NCBI GenBank assembly: GCA_015655015.1
Contig: JAATFV010000090.1
Location: 62,001 to 126,000 of the forward strand
DNA from: Chitinophagales bacterium
GTDB lineage: Bacteria; Bacteroidota; Bacteroidia; Chitinophagales; Chitinophagaceae
Direction of reading: 5' to 3'
Length of the DNA: 64,000 nucleotides
Part shown: piece by piece, positions 10,301 through 18,951 of the stretch
Position numbering within the stretch: the first letter of the stretch is position 1
How the letters are laid out: each line of letters starts with the position of its first letter
Translations under genes and position numbers: made by a program
The notes under the pieces: generated by a model
Told to the model about the DNA's origin: nothing
Database searches by the model: none
What the model saw: the letters and a program-made list of their open reading frames with translations, nothing else

Positions 10301-10510
10301 GCGGGTAATAGAAGCTTTGGTGGCCATACTGTTTAACCACCACCAATAACACCTGAGCCTTGCTTCAGCCGGGGGAGTTGCAAACCCTTTTCGTATCGCG
10401 GCATAGGGAAGCGAATCTGACGTATGCAGTGAATAGTCCAGCTTTTGCGCCAGCAATGGCAGACATGCCAGCCATCCGGCAATACAGAGTGAGCATCTTA
10501 TCATAATCAT
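7367..10510 (-). CDS. Glycoside hydrolase, GH106-like alpha-L-rhamnosidase
   Basis: A 1047-residue exported enzyme with an N-terminal signal peptide (CSLCIAGWLACLPLLAQ). The region after it, with RCYWWWLNSMATKASITRDLEQM and GYGGASIVDAG, is the pattern of GH106 enzymes and their relatives, which remove alpha-linked L-rhamnose from plant pectins and glycans. The central part (LQTDSWEMG, HPESGGPHSAPVDAL, VGAEGPTTIGP) continues the catalytic barrel with conserved Glu residues. The last 150 residues (WQISFDTAWGGPARI, LMLDLNNVLEMASITINGH) form a galactose-binding-like beta domain, as in GH2-type relatives. It is the last gene of module A, 37 bases after SusD, so the SusC/D pair probably imports rhamnose-containing oligosaccharides. 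A second in-frame ATG at 10504 is an alternative start. Exact linkage specificity cannot be read. Confidence 0.85.
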   Translation of the reverse strand: MIMIRCSLCIAGWLACLPLLAQKLDYSLHTSDSLPYAAIRKGFATPPAEARLRCYWWWLNSMATKASITRDLEQMREKGYGGASIVDAGSSNYAVAGKTQAGPVFMSPAWMELYKHAVKEAQRLGIELSVNVQSGWNPGGPTITPELALKEIVYSEQTVEGGKKIQVALPQPPFKLLYRDIVVQAFKQPAGMTLKDSAIKNWGIKSFRESFGFRGTYPLYELREEYPGTENRAGIKKEGIIDLTDKCANGILTWEAPEGKWTIIRYGWTCTGVSTSTNSDGWAGLSLDHLNAQAFKKFSDDVIIPLIDSAKAAGNSVHFLQTDSWEMGNVGWTNDFPAQFKKFRGYDLWPYLPVLAGRIVESVDQSDRFLHDYRQTVGDCIGSYHYQLFSDLAHANGMGIHPESGGPHSAPVDALKIMAISDFPQGEFWATSNTHRIKDDERLSVKQSACVAHTNGKRYVGAEGPTTIGPQWERAPRELKANIDRVFCSGVNRIVWHTFTSSPREFGLPGNEYFAGTHLNPNVTWWNQAGDFISYLNRCGYLLSQGLFVADVLYYYGDDVPSFVFVKEDVKDLAFGHDWDKCSREVLLNSVSVNHNTLVFPDGMSYRLLVLPDENAIDLAVLRKLESLVKDGLTIVGPRPVKATSLTGFPAADKEINTIAASMWGDIDGVTMTEHRYGKGRVIFGKDVNTVLNELKVPPDFTFTSARENTALDYIHRTGRGMDIFYVVNRFGKKGINDFEFRYDPSPPDRYEQVECAFRIKGRTPELWDPLTGQMQEIITWREENGYTIIPLHLEPEGSRFIVFRKKTYSPHVIKIYKDGKAFFPGNEYKRADKPMIEIFKTGSGISSIVTTPGNYVLAWSNGQTSTVSCPHPNAILPLTGAWQISFDTAWGGPARIQVDTLQSWTAFKDAGIKYYSGTAVYKKSFTVSGDRLKMAKVMLDLNNVLEMASITINGHKMAVRWCAPFQFDVTRYVRAGDNQLEVEVVNLWPNRLIGDSRLPREERRTHTNIKKFEQPGSEKYLRESGLLGPVVLHFIQESVKTASGGR

Positions 10511-10547
10511 CGATTGGCAGGAATAAATTTATTAAAAAGACCAACAA

Positions 10548-12248
10548 TCACCATCCTGGGTTTTGCTCAAGTTTCACATCCTTATTAGCATCGATCACCA
10601 GTTGCGGGATGGGCCATAGATTATACTGAAAGTTCAAGGTAGACTTAGCCTCAGGCCAGTAAGCATATTTCTTTATCCGGTCGACGGCTATGCTTCCTCC
10701 CATACGCAACAGGGTATTCCAGCGGCATTCTTCATAGACCAGCTCACGGGTACGTTCGTCCAATATCAAATTAAAATTGTCGTCCATATCGGCAGCCGTT
10801 ACTTTAAAAGCACAATTGGCGCGGTCACGCAATAAGTTGATGTCCGCCGCTGCGCCTGTCTTATCACCATTACGCTGTTTGGCTTCTGCGCGTAGCAGGA
10901 TAGTTTCCGGCAAACGGATAAAATAATCGTCCCGGAAGAGATTGCTCATGTTCTCACCGTCAGCCAATCCCGTGTATTTATCGGTAGCGATCTTGCAGCT
11001 TACGGGATAGTCGAGGCTCTGATCATCCATGTTATCGTACAGTACAGACCAGGGGACCGGTATCCCATAATAAGGCGATGTAGGGACGTTGCCAATAAAG
11101 ATCCTGCGCAACACGATATCGGTATTCCTTAAGTCATCGCCCCATTGGCCCGCATAGATGCTGTCCCTCGTATACATGGTAGGCATTATCTGCGAGATCC
11201 CGCGACCGCCGACATCTACCCCCGTACCCTGCAGGTGTGCGGGAGCGCCATTGCGGAATACAGGGCCGTATGTACGCGAATAGGGTAATTTCGATCGGGG
11301 GTCTTCTGCTTTATAAGCGGCATAATCAATTTGTAAAGCCCATATACACTCCTTATTCCCATCCTGGTAATTGACATTGTTCTCCTGGAAAAGGTCCCAG
11401 TATACATTGCCCTGTACCTCTGTTTTCCGTGCACCGTATCGAGCGTTCATCAGCGCATAAGTGCCGCCATCGATCACTTTGTTGCCGTAAGCAATGGATT
11501 GTGTAAAAGCGGCCTGTGCAGCCCCGGAATTGCCTTCTGCCGCCAGCTGGGTACCCACGGCCAGGTAAAGCTCGCACAAATTATGCTGGGCAGCACCCCT
11601 CACCAGTCGTCCGCCAACGGCACTCACTTCAGGCAGATCATTTTCGATGGCCAATAATTCATCGATGGCGTATTGATACGTCTCTATCCGGGTAGCACGT
11701 TTGTAATCATACCGGGCTGTTTTTGTAATATCTGTCACAATGGGTACACCGCCAAAAAGCTCTGCGAGGTTGCGATAGGCAAAAGCCCTGAAAAACCTGG
11801 CCTGCGCCAGGGTATATGCCTTATCGGCAGCCGCCGCCCAGGTAATGCCGGGAAGTTCGGCGCTATAGATAGCCAGATTGGCTTTTGCAATGATCTGGTA
11901 CCATGTGCTGAATGCATTATAAAAATTGGCATGATTGGCATTGATCGTACCATAATTGTTGAACGAATTTGCCCGCCTGATGCTGGGTACATCAAACATA
12001 TCGGTGCCATTACCCCGGAACATAAAGATCCAGTTCTCCTCATTTGGATTGGCCCAGATATCCCTTAGTTGGGAATAAATAGCAATTACAGCCTGGTCCA
12101 CCTGGGCAGAAGTGGAAAAAATATTGTCAATCGTATAAAATGTTTCCGGGTTGGTCACCAGGAATTTATCGTCCATTTTCTTACAACCTGCTAATCCTGC
12201 CAATACTATGAACAGGAAGGCGTATGACTTATTTATACTTTTTTTCAT
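10548..12248 (-). CDS. SusD/RagB-family surface glycan-binding lipoprotein (module A)
   Basis: A 566-residue lipoprotein with lipobox LAGLAGC (Cys22), followed by typical SusD features: TPR-type helices with AQARFFRAFAYRNLAELFGGVPIV, the RLPETILLRAEAKQRNG helix, a C-terminal ERTRELVYEECRWNTLLRMG segment, and the terminal PIPQLVIDANKDVKLEQNPGW. It caps the SusC barrel and binds the incoming oligosaccharide at the cell surface. It starts 19 bases after SusC and is followed by the GH106 enzyme, so all three are one transcript. Length is usual for the family. Confidence 0.95.
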   Translation of the reverse strand: MKKSINKSYAFLFIVLAGLAGCKKMDDKFLVTNPETFYTIDNIFSTSAQVDQAVIAIYSQLRDIWANPNEENWIFMFRGNGTDMFDVPSIRRANSFNNYGTINANHANFYNAFSTWYQIIAKANLAIYSAELPGITWAAAADKAYTLAQARFFRAFAYRNLAELFGGVPIVTDITKTARYDYKRATRIETYQYAIDELLAIENDLPEVSAVGGRLVRGAAQHNLCELYLAVGTQLAAEGNSGAAQAAFTQSIAYGNKVIDGGTYALMNARYGARKTEVQGNVYWDLFQENNVNYQDGNKECIWALQIDYAAYKAEDPRSKLPYSRTYGPVFRNGAPAHLQGTGVDVGGRGISQIMPTMYTRDSIYAGQWGDDLRNTDIVLRRIFIGNVPTSPYYGIPVPWSVLYDNMDDQSLDYPVSCKIATDKYTGLADGENMSNLFRDDYFIRLPETILLRAEAKQRNGDKTGAAADINLLRDRANCAFKVTAADMDDNFNLILDERTRELVYEECRWNTLLRMGGSIAVDRIKKYAYWPEAKSTLNFQYNLWPIPQLVIDANKDVKLEQNPGW

Positions 12249-12267
12249 GTCGTAATGTATTAATTGC

Positions 12268-15200
12268 TTAAAAGCTAATATTGGCGCCGAATGAATAAGT
12301 GGTTGCTACAGGAAAAGTATTCGATTGCACGGTAGTGCCCGTTTCCGGATCGCCGCCCACCCACTTGGTAAAAGTTCCCAGGTTTCTCCCGGCCGCAAAT
12401 ATCCTGACGGCATTGATATGGTTTTCCTTCAACCAGCTTCCGTTTAACGAATATGCAATTGACAGGTCCTGTATCCGCACAAAGGCTCTTGATTGAAGTC
12501 CGAGGAATCGGCTGTCGCCCGCAAAATAGGCAGAAGGATATGTGTTGCTCTTGTTATCAGGTGTCCAGTAAGGCTTGGAGATGGAATTGTCGTTGAACCG
12601 GCCGGTGCCTGATGTCATAAATGCCGATGTGTTGCTCTGGAGATATGTATTGTTACCACTGAAGATGCCGGATACCATCAGGTAGAGCTCAAAATTTTTA
12701 TACCGTACTGTATTGCTCAGGTTAAGACGGAAATTTTCCTTGGAGTAACCAATAATGGTACGGTCATTGGCATCGATCTGCCCATCTTTGTTCAAATCGA
12801 CATATTTGGGAGCACCAGGAGCTGCACCTGTCATGGTGATGTAGTCATTGTCGCCGGTCTGCACTATGCCGATCTGTTTGTAGCCATAAATAGCACCCAG
12901 CGATTTTCCGATGAAGAAGTTATTAGCAATATCATCATCTTCACGTCCGTCATGGTCCTTATCTTCCCGGTACAGATGTTTCAGCTTGTTGTTATTTTTC
13001 CAAAACGTCAGCTCCGAGCCCCAGGTCATTGCCTTTCGCTGTATGTTCACTGATCTTACCGTTAGTTCAATACCTGTATTATTTACCTGTCCCAGGGAAG
13101 ACAGCTGGGTTTTGAACCCCGTCATGATTGGAATGTTGCGGACAAAGATCTGGTCTGTAGTTTGGGTATAGTACATATCGAGATCGACAAAAAGGCGGTT
13201 ATTCAGCCAGCCCGACTCCAAACCGGCATTGGTAGCGGCTGTTTTTTCCCAACCCAGGCTTGAATTGCCAAGCGTGCTTTGCACCAGGCCGTAATAGATG
13301 GATCCTTGTGCATTGGAAAACTCATAACGCGCATCACCGGCAGAACCGTTCAATACCTGGGACAACGTAGCATAGGGACTCAGTCCCTGATTCCCGTTCT
13401 GCCCCCATGAAAACTTCAATCTCAGATTACTCAGCGGCTTAAAATCCTGCAGAAAATGTTCCTGTGAGATCTGCCAGGCGGCCCCGACGGCAGTGAAATT
13501 GGCCCATCTTTTATCCGCCCCAAAAACAGAAGCCCCGTCACGGCGCCAGGAAGCCGTTAAGAAATACTTCTCCTTGAACGAATAATTCAGCCGCGCCAGG
13601 TAGCCGATATTGGACCGCTCGCTGTTGCTGAGATTCACCTTTTGAACGGCTGCTTTTGATAACCCGTACATACCGAGTGCCGTATTGCCATTAGCGGCAA
13701 AATTGCTGCCCGATGAACTGATATCCTGGAATTTCAAATGGTCTCTTGTCGCCACCGCCGTAGCCGTGATCTTATGTTTGCCGAAGGCTCTTTCGTAGGT
13801 AAGGATATTGTCGAACACATATGTGTTGGTCACATCGTTCACCAGGGTGCCATTGGCGTTCGATAGCAGGCTTTGTACGGAGGCCGGATCGTATCTGCCT
13901 GCAATACCGGAACCTTCCTTGATGTAATAACTTTCATAGGTAAAAGCGCCGGTATTATGAAGTTCCTGGTTATTCAGCAGGTTTGCCCTGTAGCTTAACC
14001 CCTTTATCCAGGGAACAGTGACGACCGCATAGGCATTCAAACGGTAGGTGGTGGTGATATCCTTATTATCGACGGTGCCATCATTTACTCCCCATAAAGG
14101 GCTGACGAGCGATTGGGCATAGGGATATTTTTCGAGGTCCCCCAGGGAATCGCGGTACACAACGCCATAGGGCGACGCGATCTCGGCGGAACCTACGTTA
14201 GCAGCAATACCCGAATAATCCCTTCTCGACCATGCGGCATCCACTCCAGTCTCGAGCCATGTAGTGATCCTGGTATTGATTTTCCCCAATGCAGAGATGC
14301 GTTTGAACTTGTCGCCCACAACGATGCCTTTATTATCATTGTAGGAGCCGGATAAATAATAATTTATATTAGCGGCGGCGCCCGACACCGCTACCTGATA
14401 ATCCTGTATAAGGCCAGTCTGCGTAACCAGATCGAGCCAGTTGGTCTCCTTGCCCGCCTGCATATTGGACAGTTCACCGGGTTGTAGCCAGTTGGTGCTG
14501 CCCGGAGCATATTTGTTCCGGGCATTGACGACCTCGAGCCATTCTGCAGCCTTCATCATTTTTGGCCTGTTCTGCCAACGCTGAAAACCCGTTTCGGATT
14601 TAAGCGAAATAACAGGCTTTCCGGTTTTCCCTTTTTTGGTAGTAATGGCGATAATGCCATTGGCCGACCTGGACCCATACGTGGCTGCCGATACAGCGTC
14701 TTTTAAAATGTCAAAGCTGGCGATATCATTCGGGTTGATGTCGCTGATGGAGCCCAAATAAATAACGCCGTCCAATAAGATCAACGGATCGTTGGAGCCG
14801 CTGATGGATCGTTGACCGCGAATAAGCACAGACGGCTGCCCTCCGGCTGTATTCACCGGGCCGAGGTTCAACCCCGACACGTTCCCCCGCAAGCCTTCCA
14901 ATGCATTCAGATTGGGCATCAGGGCCAGGGGCGAGCCTTCTACCTTGACACTGGTAACAGCCCCGGTGAGGTCTTTCCTTTTGGCTGTTCCATATCCTAC
15001 CACCACCACTTCATTCAATTTTGAAAAGTCCTCGCTCAATGATATGATAACATCCGTATTGCCATTCAAAGCAAATTCAATAGGGTTAAAGCCCACAGAT
15101 GAAATGACTAACACGGCCCTGTTGCTTGCCGTTGTAAGGTCAAACTCACCCTGATCGTTGGTTTTCACGCCATTATTCGTGCCCTTTTCCAGCACCGAAG

Positions 15201-15633
15201 CGCCGGTCACCGGTTGATGTTGGGCATTCACCACTTTTCCATGTATCTGCCCCCCTCTGAACTGCTGCCCTTTACTTACAATGACAACGAGGTTGTCATT
15301 TATAAGCTTATAATCCAGGTTGGTGTTAATCAATAATTTCGTCAATACATCCTTTACCAGCTCATTTTTAACATCTACCGTTACCCTGGCCTCATCCTGC
15401 AGCAGGTTGTCATTGAACAGGAACCGGTATTCAGTCTTCTTTTCTATCTCAAGAAATACGCTGCCCAATGAAACTTTTTGAAGCTGCAGGGTAACCCTGG
15501 TCTGTGAAAGGACATTGGCTGAAAGTTGCAGACATAATACGCAAGTGAAGAAAAATGTCAATTTCATGGCCAGAATGATTTTCTTACATCCACTTACGGG
15601 CAAAACCGTGCCCTCAAGTCGAAATATTTTCAT
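12268..15633 (-). CDS. SusC/RagA-family TonB-dependent transporter with STN domain (module A)
   Basis: A 1121-residue outer-membrane transporter. After a 22-residue leader and a signal peptide (MKLTFFFTCVLCLQLSA) come an STN domain (about 45-120, VSLGSVFLEIEKKTEYRFLF), a carboxypeptidase-like domain (about 130-205, IHGKVVNAQHQPVTGASV), a plug (about 210-330) with the SusC signature NEVVVVGYGTAKRKDLTGAV and ILKDAVSAATYGSRSANG, then the barrel ending in a terminal Phe. The STN domain signals to FecR across the periplasm, consistent with the FecR and sigma genes directly upstream. The start at 15633 keeps the leader; ATG 15567 begins the signal peptide proper. Cargo is probably a rhamnose-containing glycan, judged from the GH106 gene in the operon. 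Confidence 0.95.
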   Translation of the reverse strand: MKIFRLEGTVLPVSGCKKIILAMKLTFFFTCVLCLQLSANVLSQTRVTLQLQKVSLGSVFLEIEKKTEYRFLFNDNLLQDEARVTVDVKNELVKDVLTKLLINTNLDYKLINDNLVVIVSKGQQFRGGQIHGKVVNAQHQPVTGASVLEKGTNNGVKTNDQGEFDLTTASNRAVLVISSVGFNPIEFALNGNTDVIISLSEDFSKLNEVVVVGYGTAKRKDLTGAVTSVKVEGSPLALMPNLNALEGLRGNVSGLNLGPVNTAGGQPSVLIRGQRSISGSNDPLILLDGVIYLGSISDINPNDIASFDILKDAVSAATYGSRSANGIIAITTKKGKTGKPVISLKSETGFQRWQNRPKMMKAAEWLEVVNARNKYAPGSTNWLQPGELSNMQAGKETNWLDLVTQTGLIQDYQVAVSGAAANINYYLSGSYNDNKGIVVGDKFKRISALGKINTRITTWLETGVDAAWSRRDYSGIAANVGSAEIASPYGVVYRDSLGDLEKYPYAQSLVSPLWGVNDGTVDNKDITTTYRLNAYAVVTVPWIKGLSYRANLLNNQELHNTGAFTYESYYIKEGSGIAGRYDPASVQSLLSNANGTLVNDVTNTYVFDNILTYERAFGKHKITATAVATRDHLKFQDISSSGSNFAANGNTALGMYGLSKAAVQKVNLSNSERSNIGYLARLNYSFKEKYFLTASWRRDGASVFGADKRWANFTAVGAAWQISQEHFLQDFKPLSNLRLKFSWGQNGNQGLSPYATLSQVLNGSAGDARYEFSNAQGSIYYGLVQSTLGNSSLGWEKTAATNAGLESGWLNNRLFVDLDMYYTQTTDQIFVRNIPIMTGFKTQLSSLGQVNNTGIELTVRSVNIQRKAMTWGSELTFWKNNNKLKHLYREDKDHDGREDDDIANNFFIGKSLGAIYGYKQIGIVQTGDNDYITMTGAAPGAPKYVDLNKDGQIDANDRTIIGYSKENFRLNLSNTVRYKNFELYLMVSGIFSGNNTYLQSNTSAFMTSGTGRFNDNSISKPYWTPDNKSNTYPSAYFAGDSRFLGLQSRAFVRIQDLSIAYSLNGSWLKENHINAVRIFAAGRNLGTFTKWVGGDPETGTTVQSNTFPVATTYSFGANISF

Positions 15634-15717
15634 AACTTGTTGTTGATATGGTTAAATAATAGAGGGCATGGCACAGCTTTTCCACGAGACATGCTCATGC
15701 CGTCTTTTTTAGCTGTT

Positions 15718-15751
15718 AACGGGAAATGCAATTACATTTCCCGTTTGTATT
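15718..15751 (+). terminator. Plus-strand hairpin upstream of susC, module A
   Basis: An 11-base perfect stem (15718-15728 with 15735-15745, loop CAATTA) followed on the plus strand by TTTGTATT. On the minus strand, the direction of the operon, no T run follows. It lies in the 188-base gap between fecR and susC. This is one of four such elements at equivalent positions; see findings for the antisense RNA idea. The T run is the weakest of the four. Confidence 0.45.
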
Positions 15752-15821
15752 GAAGGGGGGAAAGTTATGTACTGACAGGCATAAGCAATCGTTTTTCGTT
15801 ATTAAAAGCAGTTAGCTATTT

Positions 15822-16913
15822 TTAGTCGATGACTACGGTATTATTGTTCCTGTTTAATTTGTAATGAAATGGATAGGTCAGGCTCAACGCATCCAAAGCA
15901 TCGGTAATACTCTCATTACTGAATGTGCCGGTGAATTTTTTGGAGAGGATAGAAGTGTCCTTCACCTCGATGGAGACATTAAACCAACGCTCTATATCCC
16001 TGGCCAGCTCGTCAAAAGTTTTGCTGCGAAATATCAGTTTATTATTTACCCAGGATGTTTCAATTATGGCGCTGCTGACAGGCTCGTATTGGATGGATGA
16101 AACTATGATGGCTGGACTTTCTTTCCAGGTTGCGCACGTACGCCGGGCAATATCTTTAGCTATATTCGTTTCTTTATTAGCGATGGCGATCTTGTCATGG
16201 GGTTTGAGGATCATACTCTCCTGTGGACGACCGGGGAAGCTGACTTCAATAGAGCCCCTGATGAGGGCAGCTTCGGTAGTGGCGTCACCCGGATAGGCTT
16301 TTACATTAAAAACGGTGCCCAATACTTTTACATCCATTTTTCCCGTGTGAAGTATGAACGGCCTGGCCGCATCTCGCGCCACATCAAAATAAGCTTCGCC
16401 GATAAGGGTGAGCTCCCGGTTCTTCTTACCATAATTCTCGTCATAGTTAATCCTGCTGCCCACATTCAGCCAGACCTGGGTGCCATCAGGCAATTCAATT
16501 TTTGATTTGGAGCCATTCTTTGTAGAAACAATATTTTTTTGGGGGGGTGCTGGAGGAACAGGCGCCTGTAATGCTCTCCATAAATAAATACCAACGATGG
16601 GTATAAGTACGGCAGCTATGGCGACCGCATATTTTATCATGCGTCTACCCTTTTTCACGCTGGCCGGCAACCCGTCTACCGGTGTCTGATCGGCAATTTT
16701 ATTCCGGAAGCTGTCCCAGATCGTCTCAATCTCATCTGTAGCGGGGGCAGAGGCTGCCGGCATCGGAAGCTCCCAACACGCATCTATTTGCCTTACCAGG
16801 TCGAGGTCACCTGGATGAGCAGAGAGGTGCTGACTGAGATCCAGCTGTTCTTCGGGCGTGGCTTCGCCTGATTTAACCTTTGCCAGCAGCTCCCAAAACC
16901 TGTTTTTTTCCAT
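15822..16913 (-). CDS. FecR-family anti-sigma factor (module A)
   Basis: A 363-residue inner-membrane regulator. The N-terminal 90 residues are the cytoplasmic anti-sigma part (ATPEEQLDLSQHL), one transmembrane helix follows at about 92-112 (YAVAIAAVLIPIVGIYLW), then the periplasmic FecR domain (KSKIELPDGTQVWLNVGSRINY, GEAYFDVARDAARPFILHTG, VLGTVFNVKAY), and a C-terminal STN-like DUF4974 region (FDELARDIERWFNVSIEV). It should hold the neighbouring ECF sigma factor until the SusC STN domain signals that substrate is bound. It lies 77 bases after the sigma gene in the same direction. Confidence 0.95.
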   Translation of the reverse strand: MEKNRFWELLAKVKSGEATPEEQLDLSQHLSAHPGDLDLVRQIDACWELPMPAASAPATDEIETIWDSFRNKIADQTPVDGLPASVKKGRRMIKYAVAIAAVLIPIVGIYLWRALQAPVPPAPPQKNIVSTKNGSKSKIELPDGTQVWLNVGSRINYDENYGKKNRELTLIGEAYFDVARDAARPFILHTGKMDVKVLGTVFNVKAYPGDATTEAALIRGSIEVSFPGRPQESMILKPHDKIAIANKETNIAKDIARRTCATWKESPAIIVSSIQYEPVSSAIIETSWVNNKLIFRSKTFDELARDIERWFNVSIEVKDTSILSKKFTGTFSNESITDALDALSLTYPFHYKLNRNNNTVVID

Positions 16914-16990
16914 TAGATGATATATGCATCATTAAGACAGGTAAATAGGTATAATACCCTGAAGCGATATAAAAATATTTCGGAAAATAA

Positions 16991-17584
16991 TCATTTACCC
17001 ACCCGGCCGGATTGGTAAAACCGGTTCCCGGAAGGCAGGCGGGTTTGCAAAGCAGCGCCTATTTTACTGAGGGCCAGCGATATTTGGGTCTCAACAGTCT
17101 TTATAGAAACATTCAGCAGGTCTGCAACTTCCCTGTATTTCAAACCGTCTTCCTTTACGAGACGGAACATGAGCTTGCAGCGGGGCGGAAGGTCGTTGAT
17201 GATGGTTTGTATCATTCGGACCCCTTCTGCAGAGATCAGGGTATCTTCCGGATTAACAGAAATGTCGCCAAACTCCACTTCTACATCCTCAAGGCTGATA
17301 AGGGGCCGCTTTTTCATTTTTTCCAGGTAATCCAGCGCCTTATGCTTGGCTGCTACCAGGAGGTAATAATTGACATTATTGATAGCGGGCAATACCTTCC
17401 TGTTTTCCCATAATTTCAGGAACACATCTTCCACGGCTTCTTCTGCGTGTTCACGGCTTTTAAGAATGGCTTCGGTAAATATTAAAAGACGGGTATAATG
17501 CAGTTTAAACAGCTCTCCAAAAGCCACCTCATCATCGAATTTCGCTATTTGCAGACATAATTGATTGATGTTAGTGGTTGGCAT
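16991..17584 (-). CDS. ECF RNA polymerase sigma factor (module A)
   Basis: A 197-residue sigma-70 family protein of the FecI/ECF type common in Bacteroidota. Region 2 covers about residues 20-95 (AFGELFKLHYTRLLIF, EEAVEDVFLKLWENR, LLVAAKHKALDYL) and region 4 about 130-185 (LPPRCKLMFRLVKEDGLKYREVADLLNVSIKTVETQI). It should direct transcription of the SusC-SusD-rhamnosidase operon when released by the FecR protein encoded just after it. Confidence 0.95.
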   Translation of the reverse strand: MPTTNINQLCLQIAKFDDEVAFGELFKLHYTRLLIFTEAILKSREHAEEAVEDVFLKLWENRKVLPAINNVNYYLLVAAKHKALDYLEKMKKRPLISLEDVEVEFGDISVNPEDTLISAEGVRMIQTIINDLPPRCKLMFRLVKEDGLKYREVADLLNVSIKTVETQISLALSKIGAALQTRLPSGNRFYQSGRVGK

Positions 17585-17740
17585 GGCAATGTTAAGTTAC
17601 AGGTGCAATATATAATATTTTCCCATACTTATTATGCGCGTCGAATCCGGATTCGTAAAAGCGATATTCAGAAGGGTGATCTTCCCAGATCCCGCATACT
17701 CACCTGTCCCGAAAGATGCGCCCCTCTTGACGCTGTTTTA

Positions 17741-17774
17741 TAAAAAGAAAACCCCTTCGCTAATTAAGGGGTTT
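17741..17774 (-). terminator. Rho-independent terminator of module B
   Basis: Stem AAACCCCTT / AAGGGGTTT (17749-17757 with 17766-17774) followed on the minus strand by TTCTTTTTAT. It lies 37 bases beyond the stop of the last module B gene, in the correct orientation to end that operon, and separates it from the module A sigma gene. Confidence 0.8.
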
Positions 17775-17810
17775 CCTTTTTGGGCAATGAGGAGTTGCCT
17801 TTACACAATG

Positions 17811-18950
17811 TTAGTTAAGCGGCTTGATCAACTCATCCAGCTTCTTAAACAGCTCCTCTCCTCTTAAATTTTTTGCAAGGATCGTTCCGTCCGGGCCGAT
17901 CAGAAAATTCTGAGGAACGGCCCTTATATCATACAGCTTTGCAACCGCATTGTACCAGTATTTAAGGTCCGACACCTGTGTCCATTCCAGTCCATCTTTT
18001 TTGATGGCGGCCAGCCAGGCGCCCTTTTCCCCCGGACGATCCAGCGACACCCCTAATAAAGTAAAGTTCCTGTCTTTATACATATGATAGGCTTTCACAT
18101 AGTTGGGGTTTTCGGCACGGCAGGGTCCGCACCAGCTGGCCCAAAAATCAAGCAGTACATATTTACCCCGGAGATAGGAGAGTTTTACAGGCTGATCATT
18201 CACATCATTCTGCGTGAAATCAGGGGCCTGGACACCGATGCCTGTTCTTTTAGCCGTTTCGATCTGATCTGCAAAATGTTTACCTGCCTCGGTATTACGC
18301 AGCCTTGCCGACAATCCCTTGTATAAGGGTTCGATGATGGCCGGATCGATTTTGGATCCCCCGGCCTCCGTTAGTGCCACCAGGCTGCCATAATTATCAG
18401 GATTTTCTTTGGCGAACTTCTTATCCAGCTCTTTCAGCCGGATACCGGCGGCATGCATTTCGGCCCAGATGGGGTTGCAGAAGGCCGTATCCCGTCTCTT
18501 TTCTGCGGGCGCCAGCATCATCTCTGCATTGAGGTCCTGCAGCTGGTTCATAGGTCCCGAAATGTACTTATTGTAAACGGCTACCTCATCGTTGAGCTTT
18601 GAGCCCGTTATATGGGCCTTTTTTACAGAGTCTGTTGTCTTTATATGAATAGTCGCCTTCTCCATATGAAAGTACAACATGTCGGGCTTGTGGCCATTTG
18701 CATAACCGAATCCCCGGTTGTCCAGCCATAACATGGTGACAACAGGATAAGGAACGTTCTCATGCAAAGTGGCTTTCCCACTTCTGATATCCGCGGAGTC
18801 AACCACATGTTGTTCTCCCTGCTGCCAGGACAGATAAACTTTAGAGGCATGAACGGTATCGATATTGACATCGATGGTGCAATCGCCGCCAGTCTGCGCC
18901 CATCCCATGACCGGGAGCAAGGCAAAAATAAACAGTATGTTCTTTTTCAT
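17811..18950 (-). CDS. TlpA-family thiol-disulfide oxidoreductase with DUF4369 domain (module B)
   Basis: A 379-residue periplasmic or surface protein with signal peptide MKKNILFIFALLPVMGWAQ. Residues about 20-120 form a DUF4369-type beta domain; the thioredoxin-like domain starts near residue 240 (APDFTQNDVNDQPVKLSYLRGKY) and carries the redox motif WASWCGPC and the cis-Pro loop VPQNFLIGPDG. Such proteins reduce disulfides or cytochrome c precursors, but in these uptake loci their partner is unknown. It is the last gene of module B and begins 1 base after the stop of the other TlpA-type gene, so they are translationally linked. Confidence 0.9.
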   Translation of the reverse strand: MKKNILFIFALLPVMGWAQTGGDCTIDVNIDTVHASKVYLSWQQGEQHVVDSADIRSGKATLHENVPYPVVTMLWLDNRGFGYANGHKPDMLYFHMEKATIHIKTTDSVKKAHITGSKLNDEVAVYNKYISGPMNQLQDLNAEMMLAPAEKRRDTAFCNPIWAEMHAAGIRLKELDKKFAKENPDNYGSLVALTEAGGSKIDPAIIEPLYKGLSARLRNTEAGKHFADQIETAKRTGIGVQAPDFTQNDVNDQPVKLSYLRGKYVLLDFWASWCGPCRAENPNYVKAYHMYKDRNFTLLGVSLDRPGEKGAWLAAIKKDGLEWTQVSDLKYWYNAVAKLYDIRAVPQNFLIGPDGTILAKNLRGEELFKKLDELIKPLN

Positions 18951-18951
18951 A

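Noticed and set aside
15665-15710. GGCATG / CATGCC stem followed by GTCTTTTTT in the module A fecR-susC spacer
   Set aside because: The stem is only 6 bases with a 25-base loop; the stem at 15718-15745 is far stronger.
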